From positions 100,308 to 164,307 of the forward strand of contig NZ_SZPQ01000014.1 in NCBI RefSeq assembly GCF_005217455.1: 64,000 bases of DNA, read 5' to 3'. Positions within the stretch are counted from its first letter, which is position 1. Every line of letters begins with the position of its first letter. Source of the stretch: Martelella alba. GTDB lineage: Bacteria; Pseudomonadota; Gammaproteobacteria; Enterobacterales; Enterobacteriaceae. Shown here in pieces: positions 21,362-30,558 of this stretch. Under the pieces are notes generated by a model. That model was not told where the DNA came from. It saw only the letters and a list, made by a program, of their open reading frames with translations, and did no database searches. The position numbers were made by a program, and so were the translations under genes.

Positions 21362-21766
21362 GATAGACTCCTTCGATTTTTTACCCGTGATACCCCGCAT
21401 AGCGTCTTTGCCGTTCTTCGTATTTACCCCGTGGCCAAGGAGTCTGTTCCCCGTGGGTAATGAAAAGACAACCCGGCGTTGTGGAGAGGGGCCGCGTCGG
21501 GCGGGTGGGATGCGCTGCCGACGAAAGGCGTCAATCACCGCCCGCCATGATGCAATACGACGTATCGAGAGTAGGGAAACCGTACTTTTTGACAGGTTTA
21601 TCATTAAGCCTAGCAGCTAATGAGGGACGAGGGTGGCGAAGACCGGTATCGCCCTGGCGAAGGAGGCATTTTGATGGGCGGGTCGCCGGTATGGGGAGGG
21701 TTTAGGGGCGCTGGCCAAACAAGCCGGGGGTCATTTCGACCGGGCCGGCTTAGGGGTAATGCGCGC
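21362..21766. other. Intergenic region upstream of the Rieske/FAD gene
   Basis: This 405-bp gap includes a hairpin AAGCCGG/CCGGCTT at 21721-21751, 16 bp past the transporter stop, which may act as a weak 3' stem but has no T tract. The remainder should hold the oxidoreductase promoter. No gene was recognised. Confidence 0.4.
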
Positions 21767-22972
21767 TTATTTACCCGTTGCCTGTTGTAGCGTCAACGGA
21801 TCGGCGTCAGGCCTATGCAACGTCAGCGAGATAACCAGCGAGATGACCGACAGCGCGACAATTAAATGGAAAGTGACCAGGAAACCGCCGAACAATGAGG
21901 CGACTATCGAACCGATAATACTGCCGATACCGAACCCCAGGTAAATGAGTCCATAATTTTTGGTCAGATTGTTCAGTCCAAAAAAGTCGCTCACCAGCGA
22001 GGGATACACGGTGATGGTCCCGCCGAAGCTGAATGCCACGCACGCCAGCGCCGTGAAAAATGATAACGGGTCGTGGCGGGCGAACAGCAGCGTCGCCATA
22101 CCGATAAGCGTGATGCCCTGGGCGAGGGAAATGACCCGGATGCGCGTCATCCGGTCGGAAAGTACCCCCAGCGCCAACCGGCCCCCCAGATTGGCCAGCG
22201 CAATGATGGTAACGGCATTGGCCGCGGCGGCGGAAGGCAAATGCACCAGGCTTTCCCCCACATCCTTCGCCACCCCGATCACATACAATCCGCTCATGCA
22301 GGCGGTCAGAAACATCAGCGCCAGCAGCCAGTATTGCGGCATCCGTATAGACTGCGCCAGGGAAAAATCGCGTCCGCCCGCAACGTGCCGGCCGGGTCGA
22401 CATACGGCATCGGTCATCAGCAGACCGCCGGCGATAGTCATCAACATGGCGATAAGCCCCCATAACTCGAAAGCGTCGCGCAATCCGTAATGCGCCAGCA
22501 ATAGGCTATTGATGTATTTGAATCCCAGACTGCCCAGTCCATAGGCGCCAATGGAACAAGCGGAAATCACGCCCTTGCGTTCAGGAAACCATTTTACGCA
22601 GTTCGATAGCGTCATCAGATAGCCGACGCCATCGGCAAAACCCACCAGCACGCCGGCGCATAACCACAATAACAGTAGATTATCCGCCCGGGCGGTCAGA
22701 AAAAATCCCACGCCCAGCATGATGCCGGCGCCGAGGGTGGCCCGCCGCACGCCGAAGCGCTCCTGGAACTTGCCGGCCAGCGAAGAGGCCACCGCCAGCG
22801 CCAGGCTTAGCAAGCCGAACGAAAACGCCACCTGGCTGACGGGTTGATGCAACTTATCGGCCAGCGGGCCGTTAAAAAGACTCCAGGTGTACACCGAGCC
22901 CAAGGCGAACTGGGTAATCACCGTACCCGCCAGGGTCAGCCAACGGAGGGGGTTGCCGCGTTGAATAATCAT
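21767..22972 (-). CDS. yhjX: YhjX-type MFS transporter (OFA family)
   Basis: This 401-residue major facilitator protein has 12 predicted spans. It matches E. coli YhjX, a pyruvate-responsive and probable pyruvate transporter of the oxalate/formate antiporter family. Visible conserved stretches are LRWLTLAGTVITQFALGSVYT, VSQVAFSFGLLSL, LSNCVKWFPERKG, FLTACMSGLYVIGVAKD and NYGLIYLGFGIGSI. The ATG at 22972 with GAGGCAG upstream is chosen over the longer frame to 23035. In E. coli the gene is switched on by the YpdAB system, and a matching candidate site lies upstream here. It is monocistronic. Confidence 0.92.
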   Translation of the reverse strand: MIIQRGNPLRWLTLAGTVITQFALGSVYTWSLFNGPLADKLHQPVSQVAFSFGLLSLALAVASSLAGKFQERFGVRRATLGAGIMLGVGFFLTARADNLLLLWLCAGVLVGFADGVGYLMTLSNCVKWFPERKGVISACSIGAYGLGSLGFKYINSLLLAHYGLRDAFELWGLIAMLMTIAGGLLMTDAVCRPGRHVAGGRDFSLAQSIRMPQYWLLALMFLTACMSGLYVIGVAKDVGESLVHLPSAAAANAVTIIALANLGGRLALGVLSDRMTRIRVISLAQGITLIGMATLLFARHDPLSFFTALACVAFSFGGTITVYPSLVSDFFGLNNLTKNYGLIYLGFGIGSIIGSIVASLFGGFLVTFHLIVALSVISLVISLTLHRPDADPLTLQQATGK

Positions 22973-23071
22973 TTTCTGCCTCGCATCGCTAGTAGCCGAA
23001 ATTATTGATGCCCTACACGGGCGGAATAACTTCACTATAAAAGACCGGACAGTAGGTGGGGCTGATTGGGA

Positions 23072-23102
23072 ATGAGTTACACCGATGGAGGAATGAAATG
23101 CC
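23072..23102 (-). promoter_or_regulatory. Candidate YpdB-type operator upstream of yhjX
   Basis: The minus strand carries GGCATTTCAT (23102-23093), exactly the element described for YpdB at E. coli yhjX. N11 and a degraded second copy TGTAACTCAT (23081-23072, 6 of 10 matches) follow. It lies 100-130 bp upstream of the yhjX ATG. Confidence 0.55.
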
Positions 23103-23422
23103 GCCCGGAGGGTATAAACGACCTGGGCATCCGTTACATGGCGTATGTTATGGAGTGAATTGATATCAATAGGTTATCAGCGGCCATTGGAATTATCCCG
23201 CCGGCAACCTATATCAACAATTTATTTACATCGTTAACCGTCATGTTATGTTCCCCGCGGCAAATACGCTGACTGAAAATAAAAACCGCACGGAATGCCA
23301 AAATAAAGGGCCCGCCGCCGCCCAAAACTCAGCGTCAGCGGATTCATCCGTTAAATCCGGGAGGGGTGGGCGCAGCCATCAAAGAGGCATCGTGAAAGTT
23401 GACGGGAATACGTCGACTCGAT

Positions 23423-24088
23423 TTATTCGTCATTATCATCATCGGCGCCATAATATTTTACGCCTATGCGGATAATATCCCGGCCCTGTGATTTACGGTG
23501 TTTATTGCTGTCACGCAACGAATAGACGCAACCGCAATATTCCTGCTGATAAAAGCGTTCACGTTTACTGATGTCAATCATGCGCGCCGCGCCACCCTGC
23601 TTGCGCCAGTTGTAATCCCAATACGTTATGCCGGGGTAGTGGGCGGCCGCGCGTTTACCGCATTCGTTTATCTGTTGCATATTTTTCCAGCGGGAAATGC
23701 CCAGGGAACTGGTTATCACCGGAAATCCCTGCTCGTAGGCATATAACGCAGTCCGCTCAAATCGCATATCGAAACACATGGTGCAACGGATGCCGCGTTC
23801 CGGTTCATTCTCCATCCCCTTGGCCCGGGCGAACCAATTATCGGTGTCGTAGTCGGCGTCGATAAACGGTACCCGGTGTTTTTGCGCAAAACGGATATTT
23901 TCTTCCTTGCGGATGAGATATTCCCGTTGCGGATGAATATTGGGGTTATAGAAAAAAAGAGTGTAATCGATAGCCGAGGCGCTGAGGGCCTCCATGACTT
24001 CGCCGGAACAGGGCGCGCAACAGGAATGCAGCAAAAGCCGGTTTGCCTGCCGTGGGAGTGTGAGAACGGGGCGATGGGGTTGCGCCAT
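23423..24088 (-). CDS. queH: Epoxyqueuosine reductase QueH
   Basis: QueH is the iron-sulfur epoxyqueuosine reductase that carries out the last step of queuosine synthesis, an alternative to the cobalamin enzyme QueG. The 221-residue product shows [12 protein letters not shown] near the N-terminus, [15 protein letters not shown] in the middle and [14 protein letters not shown] near the C-terminus, the Cys clusters of the DUF208/QueH family. It is monocistronic and distant from tgt/queA in the same window. Confidence 0.93.
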   Translation of the reverse strand: MAQPHRPVLTLPRQANRLLLHSCCAPCSGEVMEALSASAIDYTLFFYNPNIHPQREYLIRKEENIRFAQKHRVPFIDADYDTDNWFARAKGMENEPERGIRCTMCFDMRFERTALYAYEQGFPVITSSLGISRWKNMQQINECGKRAAAHYPGITYWDYNWRKQGGAARMIDISKRERFYQQEYCGCVYSLRDSNKHRKSQGRDIIRIGVKYYGADDDNDE

Positions 24089-24406
24089 AACATTTGCTCC
24101 TAAAGGAAAGGGCCTTCGGCGAAATATAGCATAACGGCGGCCAATGGATAGACGCGGCTCCCTGATGTTAACCGTTGATTAAACCACAACGGCCCTGGAG
24201 ACATGTTCCGTTGCCGCGCAGGTTGGCGGGAGCGGCGCGCGACCTACGCCCGACGGCGGGTCAGGGAAAGTAAGGCAATAATAATGTTGGTTGGTAACAT
24301 TTTTCTGCAAACCTTTACGCTGGGTATCTTCCCGATTAAGGGTAATCAGACTAAATTTGTCATTAATGCAGTTCGCTGCGAACCTGAGCAATCAAAAGGT
24401 CATGCC
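24089..24406. other. queH / DUF2076-gene intergenic region
   Basis: This divergent-promoter interval of 318 bp is AT-rich near 24270-24380. No operator was identified. The open frame from 24203 through this region is only an upstream extension of the next gene. Confidence 0.4.
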
Positions 24407-25276
24407 ATGCAATCTGAAGAACAACGTCTTATAGAAGGGCTGTTTCAGCGCTTAAAGCAGGCGGAACAGCAAAACGGCGCCCGGGATGCCGACGCGGACC
24501 GGCAAATCAGGGAGTTTGTGCAGCAACAGCCTTCGGCGCCCTATTATATGGCGCAGTCCATGCTGATCCAGGAAGCCGCGCTGAAACGTCTGCACGCCAG
24601 GATCCGTAACCTGGAAGAAGAAATGACGACATTGAAGAACAGCCAGCCGTCCAGCGGCGGGTTTCTCAGCAGCCTGTTCGGCGGCGGTAAAAATTCACGC
24701 CCCGCCCCGGGCAACCACTGGAACGCGCCGGCGCAACCGGCTCAGCCGGTTGCGCCGGGTAACACCGGTTATGCCCAGACGCCACCCGGGTATACCGGCT
24801 ATGCCCAACAGCCGGCCGCGCCCAGGGGCGGCGGTTTTATGGCCGGCGCGCTGCAAACCGCCGCCGGTGTGGCGGGCGGCGTGGTACTGGCCGACATGCT
24901 GACCAGCATGTTCCACCATTCCCAGCCGCAGGACATTGTTAATATCATCGACCAGCAGCCTATGGATCCGGCCGCCGATCCGCTGACCAATCAGAATTTT
25001 GATGCCGACAACCTCAGCACGTTCAACGACGTCTCCGACAGCCGATTCCTTGATCAGAACAACGATGACTCCGGCAACACCGATTACGACAACGGCGATG
25101 ACAATGGCTTTGGCAATGCCGACAATTTTGGCAATGACGGTTTCGGCAATGACAATTTTGGCAACGACGGTTTTGGCAATGACAATTTTGGCAACGACGG
25201 TTTTGGCAATGACGGTTTCGGCAACGACGATTTCGGCAACGATGACTTCGGCAACGACGACGACAGTTATATTTAA
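24407..25276 (+). CDS. DUF2076-type protein with a repetitive acidic tail
   Basis: This 289-residue protein of unknown function starts at the ATG at 24407 (AAAAGGT 8 bp upstream). Residues 1-80 are helical and charged (EEQRLIEGLFQRLKQAEQQ, then ALKRLHARIRNLEEEM), typical of DUF2076. The middle is Pro/Gly/Gln-rich with two GYTGYAQ-like units and one Gly/Ala hydrophobic segment (GALQTAAGVAGGVVLADML). The tail, about 60 residues, is built of GNDGF/GNDNF/GNDDF pentapeptides. No classical signal peptide is visible. The tail composition (Asn, Asp, Gly, Phe) suggests disorder or metal binding, but this is inference. Confidence 0.85.
   Translation: MQSEEQRLIEGLFQRLKQAEQQNGARDADADRQIREFVQQQPSAPYYMAQSMLIQEAALKRLHARIRNLEEEMTTLKNSQPSSGGFLSSLFGGGKNSRPAPGNHWNAPAQPAQPVAPGNTGYAQTPPGYTGYAQQPAAPRGGGFMAGALQTAAGVAGGVVLADMLTSMFHHSQPQDIVNIIDQQPMDPAADPLTNQNFDADNLSTFNDVSDSRFLDQNNDDSGNTDYDNGDDNGFGNADNFGNDGFGNDNFGNDGFGNDNFGNDGFGNDGFGNDDFGNDDFGNDDDSYI
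25121..25262 (+). repeat. 15-bp tandem repeat coding for GND(G/N/D)F pentapeptides
   Basis: About nine tandem 15-bp units of the form GGCAAYGACRRTTTY occur in frame. Some adjacent pairs are nearly identical (a 30-bp higher order, GNDGF-GNDNF), which suggests expansion by slippage or unequal exchange. Confidence 0.85.
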
Positions 25277-25296
25277 CCCGCGTCGGTAACAATACG

Positions 25297-25327
25297 GCCG
25301 CGGCCGGGCTCTCTCCCCGGCCGCGGC
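25297..25327. terminator. GC-only hairpin between convergent genes
   Basis: GCCGCGGCCGGG pairs perfectly with CCCGGCCGCGGC around a CTCTCTC loop. It sits between the convergent DUF2076-type and EF-G genes and lacks a T tract, so it may act as a bidirectional block rather than a classical terminator. Confidence 0.55.
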
Positions 25328-25358
25328 GAAACGCGCGGTGTAAAAACGCGATCGGCCG

Positions 25359-27458
25359 CTATTTGCGACGGTGACTGATGACCTGTTCCGCCACCGCTTT
25401 GGGCGCTTCGGCGTAGTGTTTGAACTCCATGGTATAGGTGGCGCGTCCCTGGGAAAGCGAGCGCAGCGTGGTGGAATAGCCGAACATTTCCGCCAGCGGC
25501 ACTTCAGCGCGGATCACCTTAACGCCGGCCAGGTCTTCCATGCCCTGGACCATGCCCCGCCGAGAAGACAGATCCCCCATCACATTGCCCATGAACGCTT
25601 CCGGCGTTTCCACTTCCACCGCCATCATCGGCTCAAGCAATACCGGTTGCGCCTGACGCATTCCGTCTTTAAACGCCATGGACGCCGCCATCCGGAAGGC
25701 GTTTTCATTGGAGTCCACTTCATGATAGGACCCGAACACCAGCGTGACCTTGACATCCACTACCGGATAACCGCCCAGCACCCCGGATGTCAGCGTATCC
25801 TGGATACCTTTGTCCACCGAGGGAATGTATTCCCGCGGCACCACGCCCCCTTTGATGGCGTCGACGAACGCGTAACCCATGCCCGGCGCCTGCGGTTCGA
25901 TTTTCAACACCACATGGCCGTACTGGCCCCGGCCGCCGGTTTGCTTGACGAACTTGCCCTCAATTTCCTCGACGGTTTTGCGAAGGGTTTCGCGATATGC
26001 CACCTGCGGTTTGCCCACCGAGACTTCCACGCCGAATTCCCGCCGCATCCGCTCCATTAAAATTTCCAGATGCAATTCTCCCATCCCGGAGATGATGGTC
26101 TGGCCGGATTCTTCGTCGGTTTTTACCCGAAACGACGGATCTTCCTGCGCCAGCCTGCCTAGCGCGATACTCATTTTTTCCTGATCAAGCTTGGTCTTTG
26201 GCTCGATAGCCTGCGAAATAACCGGATCGGGAAAGAGCATGCGTTCGAGAATAATGGGATGATCGGGATCGCATAGCGTGTCGCCGGTGGTCACCTCTTT
26301 CATTCCCAGCGTGGCGGCGATGTCGCCGGCGCGGACTTCCTTAATGTCCCTGCGTTCATTGGCATGCATCTGTAACAGCCGGCCAAGACGCTCCCTTTTC
26401 CCTTTCACCGGGTTATAGATGGAATCGCCGGTGGATACCGTGCCGGAATACACCCGGAAAAAAATCAACTGGCCGACGAAGGGATCGGTCATGATTTTGA
26501 ACGCCAGCGCCGAAAACGGCTCATCATCGCCGGGGTGGCGTTCCGTTTCCCGATCATCTTCGGTGTGGCCGACAATGGCGGGGACATCAATGGGAGAGGG
26601 CAGAAAATCCACCACCGCATCCAGCAAAGCCTGTACCCCTTTGTTTTTGAACGCGCTGCCGCACAACATCGGCACGATTTCATTGGCGATGGTACGGGCG
26701 CGCAAGGCGCTTTTGATTTCCTCCTCATCCAGCGTGCCGCTGTCGAGGTATTTTTCCAATAATGCCTCGCTGGCCTCGGCCGCCGCCTCCAGCATCCTGC
26801 CGCGCCATTCCCGGGCAGACTCCAGCAGCTCTGCCGGGATATCCTCATAGGTGAACTTAACACCCTGACTGGCGTCGTCCCAGACGATACTTTTCATTTT
26901 GATCAAATCCACCACGCCCAGGAAATGATCTTCTGCGCCCACCGGCAGTTGGATCGGCACCGCCACGCCTTTCAACCGGTCGGCTATTTGTTTTTGCACC
27001 CGCAGGAAATCCGCGCCGGTGCGATCCATTTTATTAACGAAGGCGATACGCGGCACTTTGTATTTATTGGCCTGACGCCAGACGGTTTCCGATTGCGGCT
27101 GCACGCCGCCAACCGAATCGTATACCATGACCGCGCCATCCAATACCCGCATGGAGCGTTCCACTTCGATAGTGAAATCCACATGCCCCGGCGTATCGAT
27201 AATATTGATGCGATGCTCCGGATAATTACCGGCCATTCCCTTCCAGAATGTCGTGGTGGCAGCTGAGGTAATGGTAATTCCGCGTTCCTGTTCCTGTTCC
27301 ATCCAGTCCATCGTGGCGGCGCCTTCATGCACTTCGCCGATTTTATGGCTGACCCCGGTATAAAACAGAATACGCTCGGTAGTGGTGGTCTTACCGGCAT
27401 CAATATGCGCGCTGATGCCAATGTTGCGATATCGTTCTATGGGAGTTTTGCGGACCAT
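25359..27458 (-). CDS. Elongation factor G paralogue, outside the str operon
   Basis: This 699-residue translational GTPase looks full length and intact. Domain I has [18 protein letters not shown] (G1), [23 protein letters not shown] (G3) and [10 protein letters not shown] (G4). Domains II-V follow, including the domain IV/V blocks [10 protein letters not shown] and [21 protein letters not shown]. It differs from the usual enteric EF-G at many positions (for example [22 protein letters not shown]). No rpsL, rpsG or tuf gene is nearby: neighbours are a DUF2076-type gene and unknown ORFs. It is therefore most likely a second EF-G like fusA2 of other gammaproteobacteria, or less likely a relocated sole copy. 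Confidence 0.93.
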   Translation of the reverse strand: MVRKTPIERYRNIGISAHIDAGKTTTTERILFYTGVSHKIGEVHEGAATMDWMEQEQERGITITSAATTTFWKGMAGNYPEHRINIIDTPGHVDFTIEVERSMRVLDGAVMVYDSVGGVQPQSETVWRQANKYKVPRIAFVNKMDRTGADFLRVQKQIADRLKGVAVPIQLPVGAEDHFLGVVDLIKMKSIVWDDASQGVKFTYEDIPAELLESAREWRGRMLEAAAEASEALLEKYLDSGTLDEEEIKSALRARTIANEIVPMLCGSAFKNKGVQALLDAVVDFLPSPIDVPAIVGHTEDDRETERHPGDDEPFSALAFKIMTDPFVGQLIFFRVYSGTVSTGDSIYNPVKGKRERLGRLLQMHANERRDIKEVRAGDIAATLGMKEVTTGDTLCDPDHPIILERMLFPDPVISQAIEPKTKLDQEKMSIALGRLAQEDPSFRVKTDEESGQTIISGMGELHLEILMERMRREFGVEVSVGKPQVAYRETLRKTVEEIEGKFVKQTGGRGQYGHVVLKIEPQAPGMGYAFVDAIKGGVVPREYIPSVDKGIQDTLTSGVLGGYPVVDVKVTLVFGSYHEVDSNENAFRMAASMAFKDGMRQAQPVLLEPMMAVEVETPEAFMGNVMGDLSSRRGMVQGMEDLAGVKVIRAEVPLAEMFGYSTTLRSLSQGRATYTMEFKHYAEAPKAVAEQVISHRRK

Positions 27459-27841
27459 ACTATTACCTTAGATGCCCAAAGGGACAAACCTGCTGTGATT
27501 CCTTCCCCTGCCGGCCTCGGCGGGGGTGCCTGAGTAATGAATTAGGGTTACCGCGCTAGTGGAAAAAGCCGTTTCTTCCTTGGCAAGCGCCAGGTCAGCA
27601 TGCGCTTTTTAATCATCGGCTTCAATGTCCGCCTGTGCCTTTATCCCGCGCGCTCGCCGCCGCGACGCAACGCCAAATATTTAGAGTATATACGCATAAC
27701 TTACAGGATTATTTCAGCCTCGGTTGCCTTGGTGTTTATTCGTCCTGAGCCATATTAAGTCCCGTGCGATAAGCAGTATGAATTCACTCATCCCTTTCAA
27801 CGACGGGCATAATGAGCGTTTCAGTTTGCTGTGAAGTCCTT
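27459..27841. other. Region upstream of the EF-G gene
   Basis: This is about 380 bp with no recognised gene. A short ORF opening MNSLIPFNDG near 27778 has no support beyond being open. Confidence 0.35.
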
Positions 27842-27865
27842 GCCCGCCCCTGTGCGGGCTTTTTT
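27842..27865 (+). terminator. Rho-independent terminator-like hairpin
   Basis: GCCCGC-CCCTGT-GCGGGC is followed by TTTTTTA. There is no intact plus-strand gene immediately upstream, so it may end an RNA or a lost gene. Confidence 0.7.
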
Positions 27866-27933
27866 ATTTTGCCAGGGCGCCGGCGACGTCTTCAGGCCGG
27901 TTCAGCGCCGACGAACGCCGTTTTCTGCAAGCG

Positions 27934-28395
27934 TTGCGCGGTCACTTCCCCGACCTGGACCGGCGTTTGATTATTCTCATCATGCAAAACGGGGGAGACC
28001 CGACGTCCTGGCAGCGCCGGCGTGATGTCCTTAGCGAAGAGCTGGCCGCGCTTCCGATCGCGCCGCCGGTCATTGTGGCCGCCTGCGTTCCCGGAACAAA
28101 CGTGGCGCACAGGGTTTCACTTTTCCGCCTTCGTCCCGCGATCCGAATCTTAGGCCGGCAATGGCCGGTGTCATTGGCCGGTTATCCGGGGGGGCTGACG
28201 GCAATGCGCACTAGCGGTATTAAAGCGCTGCTTGGCGCCATGGACGATTGTATCGCGCGGGCCATCAAAACCCGCCATAAACAGGTATCGGCCGGCGAAG
28301 ACCGGTTAAATGCGGATTATTTGTATTGGCAACGGGATTTGGCGTTGCTCGGCGACAGGTTACGGACGCGGATCAATGGTTATCGACAACGATAG
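27934..28395 (+). CDS. Unidentified ORF, possibly a 5'-truncated gene
   Basis: The product (153 residues from a TTG) is not recognised. It is charged, with PDLDRRLIILIMQNGGDP, PPVIVAACVPGTNVAHRV and an Arg-rich C-terminus. No ATG with a Shine-Dalgarno sequence precedes the conserved-looking start: the frame stays open back to the terminator hairpin at 27842, and the first ATG is internal at 27982. The next ORF starts inside its end, an ATGG overlap typical of a coupled pair. This suggests a once-real two-gene unit whose first gene lost its 5' end. Confidence 0.5.
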   Translation: MRGHFPDLDRRLIILIMQNGGDPTSWQRRRDVLSEELAALPIAPPVIVAACVPGTNVAHRVSLFRLRPAIRILGRQWPVSLAGYPGGLTAMRTSGIKALLGAMDDCIARAIKTRHKQVSAGEDRLNADYLYWQRDLALLGDRLRTRINGYRQR

Positions 28396-28777
28396 TTTCG
28401 GCTTGAACGACGGTTTCGACTTGGAAGAAGAATATGCCGCTTGGATTGCTTTTGTGCGGGAAAATGAAATCGTGGCGGACACCTAATTGGCGCTGCTGGA
28501 TCTTTATCTGCGGCATCCACGCATGATAACCCGCGACGAAACAGCGCAACCCGTTTTCACCTTCGCCGCGCTATGCCATTTCGCCAGACAGGCGCCGACC
28601 AAGAAACTGCCGGCGTTGATCAGGGATTTGCAAGCGCTGATACCGGACACATCCCTCAGCGCGGTCCGACGCGAACAATGCGCCAGACTGGCCGAACTGA
28701 AAAAGGAAATCGCCGCGCTGCATCGGTTGCGCGCCGTCCTCGCCCAGATGACACCGCCCTCGCCGCCTTACCAATAA
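28376..28777 (+). pseudogene. Unknown gene interrupted by an in-frame TAA
   Basis: The frame opens at ATG 28376 (MVIDNDSFGLND...), overlapping the previous ORF. It meets TAA at 28484-28486 after 36 codons and then continues open in the same frame to 28777 (LALLDLYLRHPRM..., ending SPPYQ). Codon use and composition stay coding-like after the stop, so this looks like one 133-codon gene disabled by a nonsense change. No family was recognised. Alternatively only the downstream part, from TTG 28487, is translated. Confidence 0.5.
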
Positions 28778-29595
28778 TTGTACTGCATGGCGGTGCTGGT
28801 GTTGCGATGGATTATCGCCGTGGGAAAGATCTCTGTTTCACGGGCATAGCTTAACGTGCAATTGCCCGCATCGTCGAACCGCCGGCATTGTTCGGATTTG
28901 CTGGTCTGACTAACGGAGGTGGTGGAAACCCGTTCAGATCCCGTTTCTCTGTTCAACCCATCATAGTGAAAGGTCGTCACGCCTTTGGCGTTGACGATAT
29001 TATGCAGACGTCCCTTATCGTCATAATGATAAAGATACTGATCATTGGCCAGGACGTCAGAACCGCGCGCCACGCTTTTCACCAACCGGCGCTGCTTGTC
29101 ATAATAATAGATTGTGGTGGTGAAGCCTTTATCTCCGTCTAGCACAAAGGCATCCGACGCCGACGTGATCTGCCCGAGTTTATCCGTGGAAAAGAGGATT
29201 TGACCCTGCTTGTGCGTCGCCAGTTCGGGGTGTCCGTCACGATCGACGATAACCGCCAGCTCATAGTCGGTCATCCAGCCATGGGCCGTTCGAGCGGTAT
29301 GATTGACCATTCTGAGCGACACATTCCGTTCGTTTTTCCGATAATCAAACAGCGCATCGGCCAACACGCCGCAGCGATCGAAACGGACATTGCCGCTGGC
29401 CTGCTCGTCCACATCCTTGCCCACCATGCCGGAAACCATCAATTTGATATTGCCCTTACCCAATCCGTCAAGCATGATAAGATTGTTGTTATCATTGCGC
29501 AGGCGGTGCCTGGCGAAGCAGGCGTCGGCGGCAAACGCCCCGGTGGCGGTCAGGCTCGCCAGCATGCACGCCGTCCCTATCAGCCAAAATTTCAT
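28768..29595 (-). CDS. Secreted YD-repeat (RHS-like) protein
   Basis: This 275-residue exported protein has an N-terminal signal peptide (MKFWLIGTACMLASLTATGAFA, cut before ADACF). YD/RHS-type repeats follow at about residues 155-220: TTTIYYYDKQRRLVKS, YLYHYDDKGRLHN and TTFHYDGLNRE. Several Cys (ACFARH, RCGVL, QCRRF, NCTLS) suggest disulfides in the periplasm or outside. It lacks the large RHS shell and toxin tip, so it is not a full polymorphic toxin. The stop overlaps the end of the decayed ORF pair on the other strand. Role unknown. Confidence 0.78.
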   Translation of the reverse strand: MKFWLIGTACMLASLTATGAFAADACFARHRLRNDNNNLIMLDGLGKGNIKLMVSGMVGKDVDEQASGNVRFDRCGVLADALFDYRKNERNVSLRMVNHTARTAHGWMTDYELAVIVDRDGHPELATHKQGQILFSTDKLGQITSASDAFVLDGDKGFTTTIYYYDKQRRLVKSVARGSDVLANDQYLYHYDDKGRLHNIVNAKGVTTFHYDGLNRETGSERVSTTSVSQTSKSEQCRRFDDAGNCTLSYARETEIFPTAIIHRNTSTAMQYNYW

Positions 29596-29710
29596 TTTGA
29601 TGTTTTCCGCCTACACTTGTGTTGCGCGCCAAGCCACTATTTTAGATCAAACCCGTTGCAGCAACCACGTTCGGCAGCGGACGACGCGACGACGCATGGG
29701 CCGGCGGGAT

Positions 29711-30547
29711 CTATTCACCGTCGATGGCGGCGTCCAGCCGGCTTTTGGCCTGGCCTATGGTCAAGGGCAACGCGTCGCCGGCCAGACGTCCATCACGCAT
29801 CAGCAGTTCCGCCAGGTGCGCCACCCTCGGCAAGCGCAAATCATAACGGCGCAACGTCTCTTTGTGGCTGAAGAATGTCGGCAAATCGCCGCCCAGCACG
29901 ACTTTCCCCTGATTCATCAGATAAACCCGGTCCGACAGCAACGGAACGATATCCATGTCATGCAGGGTGAACACCAGCGTGATGCCCAATGTCCGGTTAA
30001 TGTCGTTGAGCATATGCACCAGATGACTGGCCGCGTGCGGGTCCAGCGCATTAAACGGTTCGTCCAGCACCAGGACTCGCGGCTTCATGGCGATGACGCT
30101 CGCCAGCGCGATGCGTTTTTTTTCACCGCCGCTAAGATTGAAGGGATTACGGTGGATATACTTTTCCATTCCCACCACGCCCAACGCCCATTTGACCGTT
30201 TCGTCCAGCGCCTCGCCCGACATTTTCATATTGACCAGGCCATAGGCCACTTCCCGATACACCGTCGAATTAAACAGCTGATCGTCCGAATCCTGGAACA
30301 CCATCCCCACCCGGCGGCGTAGTTCAATGAAATTGTCCCTGACCACCGGGAGGCCGTCCACCATTACCGTGCCGCTGCCCGGCAGCAGCAGTCCGTTCAA
30401 TAATTGAAACAGCGTGGATTTCCCCGCGCCGTTGGGTCCCAGAATAGCGACGCGCTCCCCTCGGCCAACGCGCAAGCTCAGTTGGTCCAGGGCGTTATGT
30501 TCGCCATCGTAGGAAAAGCTGACGTCGGACAGTTCGATGATATCCAT
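29711..30547 (-). CDS. cbiO: Cobalt ECF transporter ATPase CbiO
   Basis: CbiO is the ATP-hydrolysing subunit of the CbiMNQO cobalt importer. The 278-residue product has Walker A GPNGAGKST, Q-loop VFQDSDDQLFNSTVYREVAYG (the Q-rich helix region typical of ECF ATPases), signature LSGGEKKRIALA and Walker B VLVLDEPFNALD, plus the H-loop TLHDMD. It is the last gene of the operon, 11 bp after cbiQ. Nickel is a possible alternative substrate, but the cobalamin riboswitch at the operon head favours cobalt. Confidence 0.93.
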   Translation of the reverse strand: MDIIELSDVSFSYDGEHNALDQLSLRVGRGERVAILGPNGAGKSTLFQLLNGLLLPGSGTVMVDGLPVVRDNFIELRRRVGMVFQDSDDQLFNSTVYREVAYGLVNMKMSGEALDETVKWALGVVGMEKYIHRNPFNLSGGEKKRIALASVIAMKPRVLVLDEPFNALDPHAASHLVHMLNDINRTLGITLVFTLHDMDIVPLLSDRVYLMNQGKVVLGGDLPTFFSHKETLRRYDLRLPRVAHLAELLMRDGRLAGDALPLTIGQAKSRLDAAIDGE

Positions 30548-30558
30548 GATGACCTCGA

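Noticed and set aside
28768..29595. RHS polymorphic toxin
   Set aside because: Only a few YD repeats and a signal peptide are present; there is no core shell, cleavage site or toxin tip, and no immunity gene next to it.
24171..29900. Long antisense open frames opposite EF-G and other GC-rich genes
   Set aside because: They mirror strong coding sequence on the other strand and lack starts with ribosome-binding sites.
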